A stretch of DNA of 64,000 bases from Pseudomonadota bacterium (GCA_021848465.1 JAJZUP010000001.1:1-64000); one strand, 5' to 3'; positions 43,005 through 55,898 are shown, counted from the first letter of the stretch. Translations and numbers: made by a program. Notes: generated by a model from the sequence alone, not told the origin.

Positions 43005-43519
43005 AACTCGTCAGGATCAATACGCGGGTGCCGCAAGTTCTGCAACAAGATGGTCAGCGGTATCCACAGCAATGCCGTCACCACGCAGCCGAGGAAATAC
43101 TCCCACTCGATCAGTCCATGCACCTGCCAGTGCACGGCCGCATAAGTCGCGTAGCTGAGCAGCAGCAGCGGGAAGATTTGCATCATCTGCTGGCGCATGT
43201 CGAACATCTGGATGCGCCGGTGCAGCACAGTGCCGCCGAATGCCAGCACCGCGTAGGCCAACGCATGCTGGCCAAACAGGCTGGCATCCGCGACATCGGC
43301 AAATATCCCCATCATCCAGGCAATGCCGATGCCGACGCGATAAGGTTTATGCGTGCACCAGTACAGCAGCACCAGCGCCACAAAGTCCGGGCGCAGCACC
43401 AATGCCCAGCCGCCCCACGGCAGCCAGTTCAGCATCACTGCGACAAACAGGGTCATGACGATAAAACCGCCGCTCGCGGGCAGCATGAACTCCTGATCTT
43501 TCGGTAAATTATGATTCAT
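43001..43519 (-). CDS. mreD: Rod shape-determining protein MreD
   Basis: A 172-residue integral membrane protein with about five hydrophobic segments (GFIVMTLFVAVMLNWLPWGG, then LVLRPDFVALVLLYW). It joins MreC and MreB to the elongasome. The position between mreC (11-base overlap) and mrdA (4-base overlap) supports the assignment. Sequence is loosely conserved in this family. Confidence 0.92.
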   Translation of the reverse strand: MNHNLPKDQEFMLPASGGFIVMTLFVAVMLNWLPWGGWALVLRPDFVALVLLYWCTHKPYRVGIGIAWMMGIFADVADASLFGQHALAYAVLAFGGTVLHRRIQMFDMRQQMMQIFPLLLLSYATYAAVHWQVHGLIEWEYFLGCVVTALLWIPLTILLQNLRHPRIDPDEL

Positions 43520-44432
43520 GGGCCTTCCGCTTGTTCGGATTTACCGGTTTGCCATCGGTCGGCGCAGCAACCTCCGGCTCCGGGCGCGGCGGCAATTGCG
43601 GCAGCGCGGAAACAATCAACAGCAAGCGATTGCGTCCCACTCCGGCCATCGGTTCGCAGACAATGCGGGCGAAGGGATACGCCGGGTCGCGCTCGACCCT
43701 GATCACCTTGGCCACCGGCAATCCCGGCGGATAGGTGCCGTCAATGCCGGAAGTCACCAGTTCATCGCCCACCTGCACGTCCACGCTGACCGGCATATAG
43801 CGCAACCCGAGCTCGCTGATGTCGCCGGAACCGAACACCACCGCACGGATGCCATTGCGCAGCACCTGCACCGGCACCGCATGCCCCTTGTCGGTCACCA
43901 GCGTCACTTCTGCAGTCCAGGGATATACGCGCGTTACCTGGCCGATGATGCCGATGTCATCCATCACCACCTGACCCAGCTGCACATTGGCCCGCGCGCC
44001 CTTGTTCACGATCACCTTGCGCTTGAATATGTCGCGCTCGACATAAATGATCTCGGCGGACTGCATCGGGTAGTTCACCCGCTGCGGCACTCCCAGCAAA
44101 CTCCGCATCTGGGCATTTTCGTTTTGCAGCACCTGCAAGGTGTTCAACTGCGCCATATCCTCGCTGTGCTGCTTACGCAGTTGCGCGTTGTCGTTGATCA
44201 GGCGCGACTGGGTATCGAAATACACCCCGACCTGGTGCCACGCCTCGCCGGGCATGGTCGCCAGGCGCTGAAAAGGATATACGATGACTGAAATGACCGC
44301 GCGCGTGGACTCCAGGTATTTGTAGCGCGCATCAACAAACAGCAGCAACAGCGACAGGATGACGAAAAACACCAAGCGCACGGCCTCGCTCGGGCCGCGA
44401 TTGAAAAAGCGGAATGACTGGGTACTGTCCAA
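43509..44432 (-). CDS. mreC: Rod shape-determining protein MreC
   Basis: A 307-residue bitopic protein. The N-terminus carries a membrane helix (LVFFVILSLLLLFVD), then a coiled coil around 70-110, then the periplasmic beta domain (VVMDDIGIIGQVTRVYPWTA, DELVTSGIDGTYPPGLPVAK). MreC scaffolds PBP2 and RodA. It lies 14 bases after mreB. The C-terminal tail after the beta domain is Pro/Lys-rich. Confidence 0.94.
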   Translation of the reverse strand: MDSTQSFRFFNRGPSEAVRLVFFVILSLLLLFVDARYKYLESTRAVISVIVYPFQRLATMPGEAWHQVGVYFDTQSRLINDNAQLRKQHSEDMAQLNTLQVLQNENAQMRSLLGVPQRVNYPMQSAEIIYVERDIFKRKVIVNKGARANVQLGQVVMDDIGIIGQVTRVYPWTAEVTLVTDKGHAVPVQVLRNGIRAVVFGSGDISELGLRYMPVSVDVQVGDELVTSGIDGTYPPGLPVAKVIRVERDPAYPFARIVCEPMAGVGRNRLLLIVSALPQLPPRPEPEVAAPTDGKPVNPNKRKAHES

Positions 44433-44446
44433 AGGCTAAAAAGCAA

Positions 44447-45541
<1,095 letters not shown>

Positions 45542-45576
45542 CTATTAAACGAATTTAGATAATGCATTCCACCATC

Positions 45577-45864
45577 ATGTCCCTGAACCAAACCGATGTA
45601 GAAAAGGTCGCCCGGCTCGCCCGACTGGCGATGACCGACACCGAAATCCAGACCGCCCAGAACCAGCTTAACGGCATTTTCGGCCTGATCGCCGACATGC
45701 AGGCCGTCAATACCGACGGGGTCGAGCCAATGTCGCACAGCCAGGACCTGGCCCAGCGCCTGCGCGAGGACAAGGTCACCGAAAGCAACCAGCGCGAAGC
45801 GTTCCAGGCCATTGCGCCGCAAGTCGAAGCCGGGCTGTACCTGGTTCCGAAAGTGATTGAATAG
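45577..45864 (+). CDS. gatC: Aspartyl/glutamyl-tRNA amidotransferase subunit C
   Basis: A 95-residue subunit that stabilises GatA-GatB. MSLNQTDVEKVARLARLAMT is the family N-terminus, so ATG 45577 is preferred over ATG 45562. GatCAB converts Glu-tRNA(Gln) and Asp-tRNA(Asn) to the amidated forms. The start region has no clear ribosome-binding site. A purine-rich hairpin follows before gatA. Confidence 0.93.
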   Translation: MSLNQTDVEKVARLARLAMTDTEIQTAQNQLNGIFGLIADMQAVNTDGVEPMSHSQDLAQRLREDKVTESNQREAFQAIAPQVEAGLYLVPKVIE

Positions 45865-45865
45865 T

Positions 45866-45944
45866 GAAGGGAGAAGGGAGAAGGGGGAAGGGTAGAAGCG
45901 GCGCGAAGGGTTTTCCCTTCCTCCTTCCCCCTTCCTTCTTCCCC
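45866..45944. repeat. Polypurine-polypyrimidine inverted repeat between gatC and gatA
   Basis: Bases 45866-45893 are almost all G and A, and 45914-45944 almost all C and T. They can pair as a long imperfect stem around a 20-base loop. It could act as an attenuator, or be a mobile intergenic repeat. No T-run follows, so simple termination is not obvious. Confidence 0.55.
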
Positions 45945-45952
45945 GTGAAGAA

Positions 45953-47404
45953 ATGATTAATTCAAGCCTCAAACAGCTTTCCGTAGCCTTGGCCGCGAGA
46001 AAAATCTCCAGCGTCGAGCTGACGCAGCTCTACCTCGACCGCATCGCGCAGCACAATCCTGCGCTGAATGCCTATATCACGGTGAACCCGGAAATGTCGC
46101 TGGCACAAGCCAAGGCAGCCGATGCCCGCATCGCGGCTGGCCAGGCTGACACACTCACCGGCATCCCCTTCGCCCAGAAAGACATCTTCTGCGCCAAGGG
46201 CTGGCTCACCACCTGCGGCTCGAAGATGCTGCACAACTTTGTCTCCCCCTATGACGCGCATGTGATCTCGCAATTCAACGAGGCGGGCGCGGTCAACCTC
46301 GGCAAAACCAACATGGACGAATTCGCCATGGGCTCGTCGAACGAGACCTCCTACTACGGCCCGGTGAAAAACCCGTGGGATACACAGCGCGTGCCCGGCG
46401 GCAGCTCGGGCGGTACCGCAGCCGCGGTGGCCGCGCGTCTGTGCGCGGCGGCCACCGGCACCGATACCGGCGGCTCCATCCGCCAGCCCGCCGCGCTGTG
46501 CGGCATCTCCGGCCTCAAGCCCACCTACGGCGTGTGTTCGCGCTACGGCATGATTGCCTTCGCCTCCAGCCTGGATCAGGCCGGGCCGATGGGCCGCAGC
46601 GCAGAAGACCTGGCGTTGATGATGAACGTGATGGCCGGATACGATGAGCGCGACTCCACCAGCCTGCAACGCGCCAAGGAGGATTACGCGCGCGACCTGA
46701 ACAAGCCGCTGACCGGCCTGCGCATCGGCCTGCCCAAGGAGTTCTTCGCCGAGGGCATGGGCAGCGACGTGGCCAAGGCCGTCGAGGCCGCCATCGCCGA
46801 ATACAAAAAGCTCGGCGCAACCGTCGTGGAAATTTCATTGCCGAACTCGAAGCTCTCGGTGCCGGTGTACTACGTGCTGGCTCCGGCGGAAGCCTCCAGC
46901 AACCTGTCGCGCTTCGACGGCGTACGCTATGGCTACCGCGCTCCCGAGTACGCCGACCTGACCGACATGTACGAGAAGAGCCGCGCACAGGGCTTCGGCG
47001 CGGAAGTGAAGCGCCGCATCATGATCGGCACCTATGTGCTGTCGCATGGCTACTACGATGCCTATTACATCAAGGCGCAGCGCATCCGCCGCCTGATCGC
47101 ACAGGATTTCGTCGAAGCGTTCAAGCAGTGCGACGTGATCATGGGGCCGACCTCGCCCTCCACCGCGTTCAAGCTCGGCGAAAAGGGCGACGATCCGGTG
47201 CAGATGTACCTGTCCGACATCTATACGATTGCGGTGAACCTCGCCGGCCTGCCCGGCATGTCCATTCCCTGCGGCTTCGGCGACAACAACATGCCGGTCG
47301 GCCTGCAGATCATCGGCAACTACTTCGAGGAAGCGCGCATGCTCAACGTCGCGCACCAGTACCAACTGGCGACCGACTGGCACAGCCGCGCGCCGCAGCC
47401 CTGA
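45953..47404 (+). CDS. gatA: Aspartyl/glutamyl-tRNA amidotransferase subunit A
   Basis: A 483-residue amidase-signature enzyme that releases ammonia from glutamine for tRNA amidation. The Ser-cisSer-Lys triad is visible: Lys in [11 protein letters not shown], cis-Ser in [14 protein letters not shown] and the nucleophile Ser in [16 protein letters not shown]. It ends 8 bases before a DUF3050 gene that separates it from gatB. Confidence 0.97.
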   Translation: MINSSLKQLSVALAARKISSVELTQLYLDRIAQHNPALNAYITVNPEMSLAQAKAADARIAAGQADTLTGIPFAQKDIFCAKGWLTTCGSKMLHNFVSPYDAHVISQFNEAGAVNLGKTNMDEFAMGSSNETSYYGPVKNPWDTQRVPGGSSGGTAAAVAARLCAAATGTDTGGSIRQPAALCGISGLKPTYGVCSRYGMIAFASSLDQAGPMGRSAEDLALMMNVMAGYDERDSTSLQRAKEDYARDLNKPLTGLRIGLPKEFFAEGMGSDVAKAVEAAIAEYKKLGATVVEISLPNSKLSVPVYYVLAPAEASSNLSRFDGVRYGYRAPEYADLTDMYEKSRAQGFGAEVKRRIMIGTYVLSHGYYDAYYIKAQRIRRLIAQDFVEAFKQCDVIMGPTSPSTAFKLGEKGDDPVQMYLSDIYTIAVNLAGLPGMSIPCGFGDNNMPVGLQIIGNYFEEARMLNVAHQYQLATDWHSRAPQP

Positions 47405-47411
47405 ACCCGCC

Positions 47412-48211
47412 ATGGATATTGCCGAACTGCGCGACATCGCCGAACTCAAGGCACAGCTGGAAACCCATCCGCTGTATGCCAGGGTTCGCACGCTGGATGA
47501 CCTGCGCGGCTTCATGCAACATCATGCCTACGCGGTGTGGGATTTCATGTCACTGCTGAAATTCCTGCAACGCGAAATCGCCCCGGCGCATACGCCCTGG
47601 CTGCCGGCAAAAAATCCGGACAGCATGGCCATGCAGCGCTTCATCAACGAGATCGTGCTCGCGGAGGAAAGCGATGAGGGACTGCCCGATGCCGACGGCA
47701 AGCCCACCTATATCAGCCACTTCGAGCTTTACCTCGGCGCCATGGAGGAAGTGGGGGCAAACACCCGGCCAGTACGCGCTTTTGTCAGGGCCGTGAAAAA
47801 GCATGGCATCGAAACCGCGCTGCTGCGCAAGGACATCCCCGAGCCCGCCCGTCGCTTCATGCACACCACGTTCGACCTGCTCGCCAGCGGCAAGCCGCAT
47901 GTCGTGGCCGCCGCTTTCGCACTGGGCCGCGAGCAGATCATCCCGAGCATGTTCCGCGCGCTGCTCGCCGACATGCAGATCAGCAAGGAACAGGCCCCCC
48001 TGTTCCACTATTACCTGGAGCGACACGTGCATCTCGATGACGAGTTTCACGGGCCGCTTTCACTCAAACTTCTGGAGCAGGTGTGCTGCAGCACCCGTAA
48101 AAAACGCTGCGGCACCGAGAAGGCCGCCCGCCGGGCCATCAGGGCGCGCATCGCGCTTTGGGATGGCGTGTTGTCCGCCCTGCCCGCCTCACCCAAGAAA
48201 CGGAGTCAATA

Positions 48212-48212
<1 letters not shown>
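47412..48212 (+). CDS. DUF3050 family protein within the gat operon
   Basis: A 266-residue protein with DUF3050 hallmarks: [20 protein letters not shown] near 18-40, [14 protein letters not shown], and C-terminal [20 protein letters not shown]. The fold is probably all-helical and heme-oxygenase-like, with several conserved His. The gene starts 8 bases after gatA and its stop overlaps the gatB ATG by 1 base. The function is unknown, and the position inside gatCAB is unusual. Confidence 0.8.
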
Positions 48213-49657
<1,445 letters not shown>

Positions 49658-49659
49658 AT

Positions 49660-49681
49660 GTAGCAGCAAGCTTGCTGCTAC
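49660..49681. terminator. Perfect 22-base palindrome between convergent genes
   Basis: GTAGCAGCAAG pairs exactly with CTTGCTGCTAC. It fills the gap between the gatB stop and the stop of the convergent SDR gene, 3 bases from each. A bidirectional terminator is the simplest reading, although there is no T-run on either side. Confidence 0.5.
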
Positions 49682-49684
49682 CGT

Positions 49685-50443
49685 TCAATCTTGCTTGCGC
49701 GGTTTGTGCTTCACATTGCTGAAAGCCCAGTCGAACAACCAGTTCGGCAGCAGTTTGAGGACGCGCCCGACCACGGCCATCTGCCACGGAATCACCTTGA
49801 ATGAGCTGCCGCGCGCAATTTCGCGCGCAAAGCGCCGCGCCGCCTCATCCGCCTCCAGCATGAACGGCATCGGGTACGGATTGATGTCGGTCATCGGCGT
49901 GCGGATGTACCCTGGACAGATCGTCACCACCTTGACCCCGCTGCCGCGCATCTCCTGGCGCAAGCTCTCCAGATAGGAAATCGCTGCCGCCTTGGATGCA
50001 GAATACGCTCCCGAGCCGGGCAAGCCGCGAAATCCTGCCACGCTGGCAATGCCCGCCAAGCGACCGCGCCCGGCGGCACGCATCGGCACAACGAAAGGCT
50101 GGAAGGTTTGCACCATGCCCAGCACGTTGATGTCCAGCACCTGCCGGAACACATCGTTGTCTTCGGCATGACGCGTCAGGGTGCCGATGCTGACCCCGGC
50201 ATTGGCAATCACGATGTCGGGCACACCGACCCGTGTCATGAAGTCCTGCGCTGCCTGCTGAACCGCGGCCGCGTCGCGCACGTCAAGCACATAGGAAAAA
50301 ACCCGGTTCGGAAATTCCGCCGCAAGGGATCGCAGCAGCTCGCCGCGGCGGGCAAACACGGCAACGGTTGCACCGCATTTCAGGTAGTGGCGCGCGAGGG
50401 CCAAGCCGATGCCGCTCGACGCGCCGGAGATGACGACTTTCAT
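49685..50443 (-). CDS. Short-chain dehydrogenase/reductase
   Basis: A 252-residue SDR. The cofactor motif VVISGASSGIGLALARHYLK is at the N-terminus, an NAG-type motif IVIANAGVSIG near 80, and the active site YSASKAAAISYLESL (Tyr-x-x-x-Lys) near 150, with the preceding Ser in GIASVAGF. The substrate cannot be told from sequence. Transcribed toward gatB. Confidence 0.88.
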   Translation of the reverse strand: MKVVISGASSGIGLALARHYLKCGATVAVFARRGELLRSLAAEFPNRVFSYVLDVRDAAAVQQAAQDFMTRVGVPDIVIANAGVSIGTLTRHAEDNDVFRQVLDINVLGMVQTFQPFVVPMRAAGRGRLAGIASVAGFRGLPGSGAYSASKAAAISYLESLRQEMRGSGVKVVTICPGYIRTPMTDINPYPMPFMLEADEAARRFAREIARGSSFKVIPWQMAVVGRVLKLLPNWLFDWAFSNVKHKPRKQD

Positions 50444-50466
50444 GGGAGTTGGGATACAGGATGCTG

Positions 50467-50540
50467 GATACGGGATTCAGGATACAGTAGGAGCAAGTTC
50501 TGCCGGTTTCCCCGCTTCCCGAATCCTGTATCCCGTATCC
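50467..50540. repeat. Inverted repeat between the SDR and dsbA genes
   Basis: GGATACGGGAT at 50467-50477 and ATCCCGTATCC at 50530-50540 are exact complements, and the stem continues inward with one mismatch to about 18 pairs. The motif GGATAC/ACAGGAT occurs several times. The 105-base gap holds no ORF. It may end dsbA transcription or be a copy of a genome-wide repeat. Confidence 0.5.
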
Positions 50541-50548
50541 TGTGCCCC

Positions 50549-51172
50549 TTAGTGCTTGCTGCGCTCTTTGCGCGCCCGGGCTATCACGTCGTTCAGCACC
50601 TGGATGGTGACTTCCGGAGTCAGGCCGGTAATGACATATTTCCCATCCACGACCAGCGTGGGGGTGCCGCGAATACCGTAATCACGCATCATCTGATTGG
50701 CGCGCGCCACCTTGCTGTTTACCGTGAAGGAATTGTACGCAGCAGAAAATTTGCTGCGGTCTACGCCGTGCTTGGCGACAAAATCCTCAACATCCGACTG
50801 CTCGGTCAACACCTGGTTCTCGACGTTCCATGCCTTGAACAGGTCGTCGTGCAAGCGACGCTCCAGCCCCATCGCCTCCAGCGCATAGAAGGTGCGCGCC
50901 ATGGCTTCCCAGGAATCGCGGAACATTACCGGCACGAATTGCAGCTCGACATCCTTGGGCATTTTCTTTTCCCATGCACTGATCAGTGGATGCAGGTGGT
51001 AGCAGTGCGAACAGCCATAAAAGAAAAATTCCAGCACTTCGATTTTGTCACCGGTATGGGTAGGCTGCGCCGGCTCCAGTCGCGAATAGTCGCGCCCGAG
51101 CTGGGCTTCAGCAAACACCTGGGTGGACAACAACAAAAGGGCTGCGGCAACCAATCCTCTGAAAAGCTTCAT
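50549..51172 (-). CDS. dsbA: Thiol:disulfide interchange protein DsbA
   Basis: A 207-residue periplasmic oxidoreductase. The signal peptide is MKLFRGLVAAALLLLSTQVF with cleavage after AEA. The thioredoxin-fold active site is FFFYGCSHCYH near 50-60, a Cys-Ser-His-Cys motif rather than the common Cys-Pro-His-Cys. The cis-Pro loop RGTPTLVVDGKY is present. DsbA introduces disulfides into exported proteins. It follows the SPOR-domain gene by 15 bases. Confidence 0.9.
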   Translation of the reverse strand: MKLFRGLVAAALLLLSTQVFAEAQLGRDYSRLEPAQPTHTGDKIEVLEFFFYGCSHCYHLHPLISAWEKKMPKDVELQFVPVMFRDSWEAMARTFYALEAMGLERRLHDDLFKAWNVENQVLTEQSDVEDFVAKHGVDRSKFSAAYNSFTVNSKVARANQMMRDYGIRGTPTLVVDGKYVITGLTPEVTIQVLNDVIARARKERSKH

Positions 51173-51187
51173 ATCGTCTCCTTATCG

Positions 51188-51793
51188 TTACTGCGTCTTG
51201 ATCGGCGTGGCATTGGCCACCCCATTCTGCTTCAACAATCCCATTACACGGTTCAACTCGGCAGCGCCGCGGATCGGCCCGAGGCGGACGCGATGGTATA
51301 GCCCCTTGTCCGGAATATTGGCGGACTGGATGGATGCCTCCAGGCCCAGCAGGGCGAGCTTCGCCTTGAGCTTCTCGGCATCCCCCTCATTCGGGAATGA
51401 TCCGGCCTGGACATAGTAGCTTTCATTGGCCTGGGCTGGCGCCGGTTCCGGCCGCGCTGCCGGGGCCGGACGTGGCGCGGCCTTTGGCTGTGCGGTCGAA
51501 TCCGATTTGTCGGTCAGCACCTTGTAAAACTCAAAATGCTGCGGAGCAGCCGCCACACCTGACACGGCCGTCGGTGCAACCGTTGGCTGGGCCACGACCG
51601 GTGCTGGCTCCGGGGCAGCCTCTTGCCGGACCTCATGATGTTCCTTGTCCGAAAATGCATTCGGATTTTTCTTCAGGATATACCAGGCCACGCCGCCGGC
51701 TACTGCGAGCCCCATGACCATACCCAGTACGACCCCGGCAAACAGCGAACCGCCCTTGCCTGAACTTCCGCCGCTTTTTGCGCTTTTAGCCAT
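51188..51793 (-). CDS. SPOR domain protein (FtsN-like)
   Basis: A 201-residue bitopic protein. A membrane helix (LFAGVVLGMVMGLAVAGGVA) follows a short cytosolic tail. A Pro/Ala-rich periplasmic linker leads to a C-terminal SPOR domain (YYVQAGSFPNEGDAEKLKAK) that binds septal glycan. The layout matches FtsN-like division proteins found beside argS in Betaproteobacteria. It lies 46 bases after argS. Confidence 0.88.
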   Translation of the reverse strand: MAKSAKSGGSSGKGGSLFAGVVLGMVMGLAVAGGVAWYILKKNPNAFSDKEHHEVRQEAAPEPAPVVAQPTVAPTAVSGVAAAPQHFEFYKVLTDKSDSTAQPKAAPRPAPAARPEPAPAQANESYYVQAGSFPNEGDAEKLKAKLALLGLEASIQSANIPDKGLYHRVRLGPIRGAAELNRVMGLLKQNGVANATPIKTQ

Positions 51794-51839
51794 TTCCGAT
51801 CCTTGTCGTTAACCTGCGGGATGCCTGACGGCAACCTCG

Positions 51840-53516
51840 CTACATTTTTTCCGGTGCATTCACACCTAGCAGTGCGAGGCCATTCTTGATGACTTGCGCT
51901 ACGGCTGCGATCATCGCCAGCCGGGAAAGTTTCACGCGTTCATCCTCAACCAGGAAGCGCGAGGCATTATAGTAGCTGTGAAAATCGCCGGCTAAATCCT
52001 TCAGGTACACGGCAATCTGGTGCGGCGCGAGATCGCCTGCCGCGGTCTCGATCACCTGCGGGAAGTCGATCATCTTTTGCAGCAGCACCTTCTCGTAGTC
52101 GCTCTCCAGCGGGCTCAAGTCGGCCAGCAACAGGTGCTGGCGGTCGCCGCCCCACTGCCCCAGCACAGCATGGATGCGCGCATGGGCATACTGGATGTAA
52201 TACACCGGGTTATCGTTGCTCTGCGCCTTGGCCAGATCGATGTCGAACACCAGTTGCGAATCGGGATGGCGCGCGGCAAGGAAGTAGCGCGTCGCATCGC
52301 AGCCCACTTCGTCGATCAGGTCGCGCAACGTGACGTAGCTGCCGGCGCGCTTGGAGATCTTCACCTCTTCGCCATTCTTCAGCACCGTCACCATCTGGTG
52401 CAGCACGTAGTCGGGCCAGCCCTGCGGGATGCCGACATCAAGCGCCTGCAAGCCGGCACGCACGCGCGTGATGGTGCTGTGGTGATCGGCGCCCTGCTCG
52501 TTGATCACGCGGGTGAAGCCGCGCTTCCATTTATCCCAGTGGTAAGCGACGTCCGGCACGAAGTAGGTGTAGCCGCCTTCGCGCTTGCGCATCACGCGAT
52601 CCTTGTCGTCGCCAAAATCGGTGGTGCGCAGCCACAGCGCATCATCCTGCTCGTAGGTGTGGCCGCTGGCGATAAGCTTCTTCACCGTTTCTTCGACCTT
52701 GCCGTCGGTATACAGCGCGGATTCCAGCGAGAACACGTCAAAGCCGACGCCGAAGGCACGCAGGTCGAGGTCCTGTTCGCGGCGCAAATAGGCCACCGCG
52801 AAATGGCGGATGGCTTCGGCATCGTTGGCATCGCCGTTGCCGGTGTAGCGCTGATCGTCCGCTTCCACCGTCTCCTTCGCCATGAAGGCATTCGCCACGT
52901 CGATGATGTAATCACCGCGGTAGCCGTCCTCGGGCCATTCCGGGCTTTCCGGAGTGAGCCCCTTGCAGCGCAGTTGCACCGAGCGCGTCAGGTTGTCGAT
53001 CTGCTGTCCGGCGTCGTTGTAGTAGAACTCGCGCGTAACATGCCAGCCGCTGGCATCCAGCAATCGGCACAGGCAATCGCCCACCGCCGCACCGCGCCCG
53101 TGGCCAATGTGCAGCGGCCCGGTGGGGTTGGCGGAGACGAATTCCACCTGCACCTTCTCGCCGCGCCCGGCGTGGCCGCGACCATAGCCCGCCCCGGCCT
53201 GCAATACGCCCTGCACCACGCGCTGCTTGGCGGCGGGTGCGATGAACACGTTGATGAAGCCGGCACCGGCAATCTCCACCTTCTCGATGAAGTCGGTCTT
53301 GGGCAAAGCGGCGATCAGCGCGTTGGCAATCTCGCGCGGCGGCTTGCGCATCGGCTTGGCAAGCTGCATCGCCAGGTTGCAGGCGTAATCGCCATGCGCA
53401 GCCTGCTTGGGGCGCTCGATGGTAATGGATGTATCGCCGGCCTCCGGCGCGACCGCGCGCAGAGCCTGGGCAAACAATTCGGACAGATGGGATTTGAAAT
53501 TCTGGACTACGGACAT
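51840..53516 (-). CDS. argS: Arginyl-tRNA synthetase
   Basis: A 558-residue class I synthetase that charges tRNA-Arg. The HIGH motif is in [17 protein letters not shown] near 131-147, and a KMSK-like [13 protein letters not shown] near 377-389. The C-terminal DALR anticodon-binding domain ends the protein. It reads tRNA-Arg(CCG) among others, the same tRNA that serves as island attachment site. Confidence 0.97.
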   Translation of the reverse strand: MSVVQNFKSHLSELFAQALRAVAPEAGDTSITIERPKQAAHGDYACNLAMQLAKPMRKPPREIANALIAALPKTDFIEKVEIAGAGFINVFIAPAAKQRVVQGVLQAGAGYGRGHAGRGEKVQVEFVSANPTGPLHIGHGRGAAVGDCLCRLLDASGWHVTREFYYNDAGQQIDNLTRSVQLRCKGLTPESPEWPEDGYRGDYIIDVANAFMAKETVEADDQRYTGNGDANDAEAIRHFAVAYLRREQDLDLRAFGVGFDVFSLESALYTDGKVEETVKKLIASGHTYEQDDALWLRTTDFGDDKDRVMRKREGGYTYFVPDVAYHWDKWKRGFTRVINEQGADHHSTITRVRAGLQALDVGIPQGWPDYVLHQMVTVLKNGEEVKISKRAGSYVTLRDLIDEVGCDATRYFLAARHPDSQLVFDIDLAKAQSNDNPVYYIQYAHARIHAVLGQWGGDRQHLLLADLSPLESDYEKVLLQKMIDFPQVIETAAGDLAPHQIAVYLKDLAGDFHSYYNASRFLVEDERVKLSRLAMIAAVAQVIKNGLALLGVNAPEKM

Positions 53517-53617
53517 TGCTCTACGCCTTTAAAGAGGCGCGGATTATAGCATTTGGGGGGCGGTAGATTGTCATGTATAGGCAGCGGAAATCGCCCGCAA
53601 CCAGCCGCCCCGAACGC

Positions 53618-55411
53618 TCAGGAGTTGACGCGATGCACCCACTGGACAATCCTGGACTGCGCCTTGGTTTCCATATCCCCGAAGCGGATGGCAACCAGAT
53701 GCACATCGCCGCTTTTCCTGGCATCGCGCACGATACCGCTGACCTGAATATCTCCCATGTCCGGAAGCGCGAATGCCATGACCAACTGGGCGTCACGCGC
53801 CACCGCCGCATCCGTACTCATCAGGCAACCCATCGGGCTGAGATTTTTCAGGGTCGCGTTCCTGATGCCGGGCAAGCCTTCTTCCGAATACGTAACCGGA
53901 ATATCGGCGGCTTTACGTTTGTACTGCCGCTGCCCGCCCTGCGCCTTGGTCACCGCAAAGATTTCAAGTGGCTTGTCCTTGCCCTTGACGTTCACCGGGG
54001 GCAAGGCCTCGCATGTCGCGCGCCCGTCGATCGCATCTGCAACCACTTTGCTGATCAGTACCTGCCCCGGTTGCGCGATCCCGCACAGGCGTGCCGCCGT
54101 ATTGATGCTGTCGCCGATCACGGTATAGTCCATGTGATCTTCCGAACCCATGTTGCCCATTACCGCGTCACCGCTGTTGATGCCGATACCGATGAAGACC
54201 GAACGCAAGCCGTCATCGGCGCGCGCCTTGTTCAGCGCCTCGCAATAGCGCTGGATTTCCACGGCAGCGCAGACCGCATTGATTTCGCTGTCTTGCCCCT
54301 CGAAAACCGCCATGACCTCGTCGCCGACGAATTTGTCCACGTTGCCGCCCCATGCCTGGATCACCTCGGCCTGGAAATTCAGGTACGTGTTCATCAGCAC
54401 CACCACCTCTTCCGGGGTCAGCTTTTCCGAAAGCGAGGTGAAGCCACGCACGTCAGAGAAAAATGCAGTGACATATTTGCGCTCGCCGCCCAGTTTCAAC
54501 TGCGACTGGTCGCGGTGCTGCCGGATACTGTTAACCGCCGACTGCGACAGGTATTTCTCCATGTGGAGCTTCTCGCGCAGGCTCAGCACCATCTCGTTAA
54601 AGGTTCTGGTTACCACGCCGAATTCATCGCTGGAGGTGACCCGGACCAGGTTGCGCAGATTGCCCTTGGCCACTTCCTGGATACCGTCGGACAGCAAATC
54701 CAGCGGCCGGGTGAGCAGGCGGGCAAGCACGAAGGAGATGACCAGCCCGAAGAGCACAAAGCCAAGTGCCATCAGGAAGTAGGTTGTTTTCTGCTTTTCG
54801 ATGGCCGCCTTCAGCTCTTTCTGGGACAGGCCTATGCGCGCAACACCTATTTTCAGGCTTTTGGTGCGCAAGGTAATCGGAAATGCCGCATCCAGCACGG
54901 TATCCCCCTGAAAGTCCGTTTCCTGGAACAGGATGTCCGTAGCTTGTGCCGCAGCCTTATCCACATCGCTGGAGGGCGTCGTGCCTTTCAGCGAAAAATC
55001 ACTGTGGGCAAACACCGTTCCGCTGTCATCGGTGATCATCGCATACACAACATTGTCACGATGCATGATGTCCTGCATCGTGGAGGCAATCGTCAGCTCC
55101 TGCTTGGTCAGCAACGCTTCCTTGCCCGAGTTCGCCAGTTGCTGTACCAGCACCGATGCGCGCGCCTTCATTTCGCGCTGCAGCATTTCCTTCTGGCTGG
55201 AAAAGGTGACCACCCCCAGGGTGGATACTGTCAACGTCAGGATGACAATAAACGTCCCGGCAATTTTGTAGCGCACCCGGATCGACGAAAGCATGCCGAC
55301 CATTTTGGCAAACGGGCTGGATGGTGCAGGAGCATTCGCGGATGAGTCTCCGGCGTTGCTTGACGATTCCGCCGCAGGCTGGTTCACGACATTTTCGGAT
55401 TCTGCCACCAT
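53618..55411 (-). CDS. Membrane adenylate cyclase (class III) with PilZ-like C-terminus
   Basis: A 597-residue protein. Membrane helices lie near 48-70 and 195-215 with a periplasmic sensor region between them, then a HAMP domain near 215-270. The class III cyclase domain has metal-binding FFSDVRGFTSLSE, the adenine-type Lys in VDKFVGDEVMAVF, and YTVIGDSINTAARL. After the cyclase domain a basic QYKRK and LKNLSPMGCLMS fit a PilZ domain (N-x-S-x-x-G), which would bind c-di-GMP. A GGDEF-EAL gene lies close by. Confidence 0.85.
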   Translation of the reverse strand: MVAESENVVNQPAAESSSNAGDSSANAPAPSSPFAKMVGMLSSIRVRYKIAGTFIVILTLTVSTLGVVTFSSQKEMLQREMKARASVLVQQLANSGKEALLTKQELTIASTMQDIMHRDNVVYAMITDDSGTVFAHSDFSLKGTTPSSDVDKAAAQATDILFQETDFQGDTVLDAAFPITLRTKSLKIGVARIGLSQKELKAAIEKQKTTYFLMALGFVLFGLVISFVLARLLTRPLDLLSDGIQEVAKGNLRNLVRVTSSDEFGVVTRTFNEMVLSLREKLHMEKYLSQSAVNSIRQHRDQSQLKLGGERKYVTAFFSDVRGFTSLSEKLTPEEVVVLMNTYLNFQAEVIQAWGGNVDKFVGDEVMAVFEGQDSEINAVCAAVEIQRYCEALNKARADDGLRSVFIGIGINSGDAVMGNMGSEDHMDYTVIGDSINTAARLCGIAQPGQVLISKVVADAIDGRATCEALPPVNVKGKDKPLEIFAVTKAQGGQRQYKRKAADIPVTYSEEGLPGIRNATLKNLSPMGCLMSTDAAVARDAQLVMAFALPDMGDIQVSGIVRDARKSGDVHLVAIRFGDMETKAQSRIVQWVHRVNS

Positions 55412-55421
55412 CGTTACTTTC

Positions 55422-55898
55422 TCACCTTAACTTGGCCTCAGACTTGGACTTGGATTTCGACTTGGCCTTGGCCTTGATTGGGTGCTTGGCCCTGACAATC
55501 GGCCTGACGCTGGCTTTTGGCTCAGCCTTCACTTTGGATTCGGGGCCAATTTCAGCAAGCGTTCTCAATACTTGAGACACTTTTTTCAGATTGTCGCCGG
55601 CCTTCAGCCCCCATTCCGAATCTGGGCCCATATCTATCACGCGCTGGAAAGCAGTCTTCGCAGCCTCATAGTCTTCCATGGAGTAAGCCCGTACCCCCTG
55701 GTTGTAAATCGTCTCCTGCGCCTTGGTGTCGACAACCTTTGGCACAACAACTCTCTTTTTCGGGGCGGCCTCTTGTTTTGGCGGCGCTTCCAAAGGTTTT
55801 TTCGTCTGGCAGGCGACCGTACCGATCGCCATCAGAAGCACCACTCCAACTAAACGAATTTTTTCCAACAGGCCTGTACCGCCAACCGAATCCATCAC
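55422..55898 (-). CDS. Small lipoprotein with TPR-like repeat and Lys-rich tail
   Basis: A 158-residue protein with a lipobox-like MAIGTVACQTK at the N-terminus. A TPR-like helix pair lies at 65-100 (YNQGVRAYSMEDYEAAKTAF), and the C-terminal 25 residues are almost only Lys, Ala and Ser. It lies 10 bases before the adenylate cyclase gene in the same direction and may be part of its operon. Function unknown. Confidence 0.7.
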   Translation of the reverse strand: MMDSVGGTGLLEKIRLVGVVLLMAIGTVACQTKKPLEAPPKQEAAPKKRVVVPKVVDTKAQETIYNQGVRAYSMEDYEAAKTAFQRVIDMGPDSEWGLKAGDNLKKVSQVLRTLAEIGPESKVKAEPKASVRPIVRAKHPIKAKAKSKSKSKSEAKLR

